Assembly (NCBI GenBank): GCA_035494855.1
Contig: DATJGR010000249.1
Location: forward strand, 1 to 7,822
DNA: 7,822 nucleotides
DNA from: DATJGR01 sp035494855
GTDB taxonomy: Bacteria; Pseudomonadota; Gammaproteobacteria; Pseudomonadales; Azotimanducaceae
Direction: 5' to 3'
The notes beneath the pieces were generated by a model that was not told where the DNA came from, searched no databases, and worked only from the letters and a program-made list of their open reading frames with translations. The stretch's first letter is position 1. Every line of letters begins with the position of its first letter. Below are positions 6,284 to 7,822 of the stretch, one piece after another. The position numbers were made by a program, and so were the translations under genes.

Positions 6284-7399
6284 ATGGCTCGATTGAACGT
6301 GGTGGTGATCGGCGCCGGCATGGCGGGCATGTCGTGCGCGGCCGAACTCGCGCAGCATTGCGACGTCACCGTGCTCGAAGCGGAAGACGCGCCCGGTTAC
6401 CACAGTTCGGGTCGTTCCGCGGCTGCGTACATCGAACCCTATGTCAATGGCACGATCTTCACGCTGACGTCGTCGAGCCGCGCGTTTTTCGAGAATCCGC
6501 CGGCGGGATTCGCCGATGCGCCGCTCGTCACACCGCGCGCCGACGTGATGATCGCGCGCGAATCCAAGTCGCATCTGGTGGACGCGTATCTGCAACGATG
6601 GCGTCCGTTCTGTCCCGGTCTGGTCGAGATACCGGCTGCTGGCGTGCGCGAACGGGTCCCGATTCTGCGGCACGAGACGGTGTCACGCGCGGTGGCGGAC
6701 CCGAACGTGATGGACATCGACGCACACGGCCTGCTGAACGGTTTCCGTCGCGTCTTGAAGGCGCGCGGCGGTGCGGTCATCACGCGCAGCCGGGTCGAGT
6801 CGTTAGGTCGAATGAATGGGAAGTGGACGCTCGAGGCCGGCGGACGGCGGTATGTGTGCGATGCGGTCGTGAACGCTGCGGGAGCGTGGGGCGACGAGGT
6901 GGCCGAACTGGCGGGGGTTGCTCGCGTGGGTCTGGTGCCCAAGCGCCGCACCGCCATGCTGATCAGATGCGGCACCGCGGATGTCACTCGCTGGCCGATG
7001 GTTCACGAAATAGAGAGCGAGTTCTACTTCAAGCCCGATGCGGGAAGGCTGCTGCTGTCGCCGGCCGATCAGGCCCCGAGCGCGCCGTGCGACGCGCAGC
7101 CCGAGGAGATCGACGTCGCCGTCGCGATCGAACGCTTCGAAGGGGCCACAACAATCGCGGTGGATCGGATCGAGCATCGCTGGGCCGGATTGCGATCGTT
7201 TCTGCCCGACAGTCTGCCGGTGGTCGGTTTCGACGACGCGGCACCGGGCTTCTTCTGGCTGGTGGGTCAGGGCGGATTCGGGATTCAGACCTCGCCGACC
7301 ATGGGACGTTTGAGCGCCGCGTTGATTCGCGGGCAGGACATTCCGAGCGATCTGAGGGAGAGGGGCTTGTCGGCGGCGTTGTTTGCGCCGCGTCGTTGA
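6284..7399 (+). CDS. FAD-dependent dehydrogenase, D-arginine dehydrogenase/DAO family
   Basis: A 371-residue flavoprotein of the D-amino-acid oxidase/glycine oxidase superfamily. The N-terminal dinucleotide fold shows VVVIGAGMAG (6-15) and the ribose-binding acid E32; GYHSSGRSAA (38-47), SRAFFENPPAGF (65-76), VVNAAGAW (195-202), PKRR (219-222), EFYFKPDAG (246-254), EHRWAGLRSF (297-306) and GQGGFGIQTSP (328-338) follow Pseudomonas aeruginosa DauA closely as recalled. DauA oxidises D-amino acids, chiefly D-Arg and D-Lys, to 2-oxo acids, passing electrons to a quinone or dye instead of oxygen. Here R222, R304, Y53 and Y248 match its carboxylate-binding residues, but His48 is Ala, Thr50 is Ile and the side-chain-binding Glu87 is Asp. 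A related but different D-amino acid or amine substrate is therefore likely. ATG 6284 is chosen because the FAD motif begins five codons later and GGAAA precedes it; reading further upstream enters the crotonase antisense. No partner dauB-like dehydrogenase is seen. Confidence 0.88.
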   Translation: MARLNVVVIGAGMAGMSCAAELAQHCDVTVLEAEDAPGYHSSGRSAAAYIEPYVNGTIFTLTSSSRAFFENPPAGFADAPLVTPRADVMIARESKSHLVDAYLQRWRPFCPGLVEIPAAGVRERVPILRHETVSRAVADPNVMDIDAHGLLNGFRRVLKARGGAVITRSRVESLGRMNGKWTLEAGGRRYVCDAVVNAAGAWGDEVAELAGVARVGLVPKRRTAMLIRCGTADVTRWPMVHEIESEFYFKPDAGRLLLSPADQAPSAPCDAQPEEIDVAVAIERFEGATTIAVDRIEHRWAGLRSFLPDSLPVVGFDDAAPGFFWLVGQGGFGIQTSPTMGRLSAALIRGQDIPSDLRERGLSAALFAPRR

Positions 7400-7412
7400 G
7401 GACGGACCTCCT

Positions 7413-7426
7413 TGCGAGGCCTCGCA
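7413..7426. repeat. Perfect 14-base palindrome after the FAD dehydrogenase
   Basis: TGCGAGGCCTCGCA is fully self-complementary and begins 14 bases after the stop codon. With one bulged T the stem extends by TCC/GGA to about ten pairs. No T-tract follows on either strand, so it is not a clear intrinsic terminator. It shares its arms TGCGAG/CTCGCA with the palindrome at 7732-7747, which favours a repeat family or protein-binding site. Confidence 0.7.
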
Positions 7427-7461
7427 GGATCGGGCGATAGGGAAGACGGAGCTCGGGATGT

Positions 7462-7557
7462 GCGTGTGAGGTTGGTCTGAGCGGCGTTTGAAAAGGGAGG
7501 ATGTCCGTGGGCTTCGCGTGTGAGATTGGCGTGAGTGAAGACAGGTTTGATTAGGGA
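7462..7557 (+). repeat. Imperfect 54-base direct repeat
   Basis: GCGTGTGAGGTTGGTCTGAG (7462-7481) recurs as GCGTGTGAGATTGGCGTGAG (7516-7535), 17 of 20 bases identical at a 54-base offset. Each copy is followed by a related block, GTTTGAAAAGGGA (7486-7498) and GTTTGATTAGGGA (7545-7557), the second spacing being 59. Two diverged copies of one unit are the simplest reading. Confidence 0.6.
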
Positions 7558-7688
7558 AAGAGGGTTGGGGATCGGGTGATGGCGAGGAATTGAACGCCGT
7601 TTCGCGCGTGTTCGAGCAGGTGCACGGCAGTGCGTTCCCGGACGGCTGTCGATCCGCTGCCCACGACGCAACATCGCCCTAATCAAAC
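7545..7688. repeat. 12-base perfect inverted repeat enclosing 144 bases
   Basis: GTTTGATTAGGG (7545-7556) is the exact reverse complement of CCCTAATCAAAC (7677-7688). The inside holds no recognisable gene. The flanks (AAGACAG on the left, GATGGCG on the right) show no target-site duplication, so a MITE-like mobile element is possible but unsupported. Two oppositely oriented copies of a dispersed repeat would look the same. Confidence 0.55.
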
Positions 7689-7822
7689 GATGGCGCTGAA
7701 CAAGTGCATCGAGGCGCGATCAGCGCACGCTGTGCGAGATCTCGCACCTCGGGTCGGGCGTCTGTCGGGCTGCGGCATTCGGACCATCGCCCTAATCTTT
7801 GACCCATGGCGCGGTCAGCAAA
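7579..7822 (+). repeat. Diverged tandem units of about 111-116 bases
   Basis: Units begin ATGGCG at 7579, 7690 and 7806. In units 1 and 2 the same landmarks occur in order: GGACGGCTGTCG (7640-7651) against GGGCGTCTGTCG (7756-7767), GCTGC (7656 and 7769) and the identical 13-mer CATCGCCCTAATC (7672-7684 and 7785-7797). The first halves of the units are much less alike. Unit 3 is cut by the window edge after 17 bases. Reading frame is not kept between units, so this is not a coding repeat in its present form. Confidence 0.55.
7732..7747. repeat. Perfect 16-base palindrome
   Basis: GTGCGAGATCTCGCAC is completely self-complementary. Its core TGCGAG-AT-CTCGCA differs from the palindrome at 7413-7426 only in the two central bases. 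It lies inside the second tandem unit, and the first unit has no equivalent at that place. A dimeric-protein binding site or the stem of a repeat element would both fit. Confidence 0.65.

Larger units (their letters stand above)
7400..7822. other. Non-coding repeat-rich tail without a supported gene
   Basis: I see no family-like protein in any frame here. From 7400 to about 7570 the plus strand is purine-rich. The only reading frame open to the right edge starts at ATG 7690 (44 codons, beginning MALNKCIEARSA), has no ribosome-binding site and spans a repeat unit, so I do not call it a gene. The region is instead filled with palindromes, tandem and inverted repeats listed separately. It suggests an intergenic repeat cluster continuing past the window. 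Confidence 0.6.

Noticed and set aside
6334..7440. 368-codon plus-strand frame inside the FAD dehydrogenase gene
   Set aside because: It is a +1-type shadow with Arg/Gly-rich composition, while the overlapping frame matches a known flavoprotein along its length.
7285..7686. 133-codon minus-strand frame over the repeat tail
   Set aside because: It starts inside a repeat at TTG, overlaps the dehydrogenase 3' end, is Arg/Pro-rich and lacks a ribosome-binding site or recognisable domain.
7677..7797. CCCTAA motifs as telomere-like sequence
   Set aside because: Only isolated copies occur, separated by more than 100 bases; there is no tandem hexamer run.
7690..7822. 44-codon plus-strand frame open to the right edge
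   Set aside because: No ribosome-binding site, no family likeness, and it spans a repeat unit whose sister unit is closed by a stop. The edge prevents a firm decision.
7545..7822. CRISPR array or integron attC array
   Set aside because: Units are too long and diverged for CRISPR repeats, and the 13-mer does not fit the attC core sites with their GTTRRRY partner. No cas or integrase gene is present.

Overview
The window is GC-rich, densely packed bacterial chromosome with eight protein genes and one 423-base non-coding tail. Codon use, gene packing and similarity to Pseudomonas and Burkholderia families (a DauA-like dehydrogenase, a stand-alone second ClpP) point to a beta- or gammaproteobacterium. 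I cannot name the genus. No tRNA, rRNA, CRISPR array or transposase is visible.

Left block, minus strand, transcribed leftward from about 2485: an HSL-type alpha/beta-hydrolase (1556-2485), an APH-fold small-molecule kinase (568-1572) and a divergent enolase that runs off the left edge (<1-560). The first two overlap by 17 bases and the kinase and enolase genes are 7 bases apart, so this is almost certainly one operon. Hydrolase, kinase and enolase-like lyase read naturally as consecutive steps on a hydroxy-acid substrate, but that is inference.

Centre block, plus strand, starting divergently 98 bases away: a ClpP-family serine protease subunit (2584-3189), an acyl-CoA synthetase (3205-4782) and a small KANL3/Tex30-type alpha/beta-hydrolase (4790-5464), with gaps of 15 and 7 bases. 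An enoyl-CoA hydratase/isomerase-family gene (5448-6191, minus) converges on it with a 17-base 3' overlap. The acyl-CoA synthetase and crotonase-family protein suggest fatty-acid or other acyl-CoA catabolism.

Right block: divergent from the crotonase gene is an FAD-dependent dehydrogenase of the D-arginine dehydrogenase/DAO family (6284-7399, plus). It keeps the carboxylate-binding arginines but has changes at positions that define D-arginine specificity.

Tail (7400-7822): no convincing gene, but unusually dense repeats. There are two palindromes sharing TGCGAG-NN-CTCGCA, an imperfect 54-base tandem repeat, a 12-base perfect inverted repeat enclosing 144 bases, and diverged tandem units of about 111-116 bases, each starting ATGGCG and carrying CATCGCCCTAATC near its end. 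This looks like part of an intergenic repeat family and is the least explained part of the window. The genes are ordinary families; their oddities lie in substituted active-site residues and in combinations.
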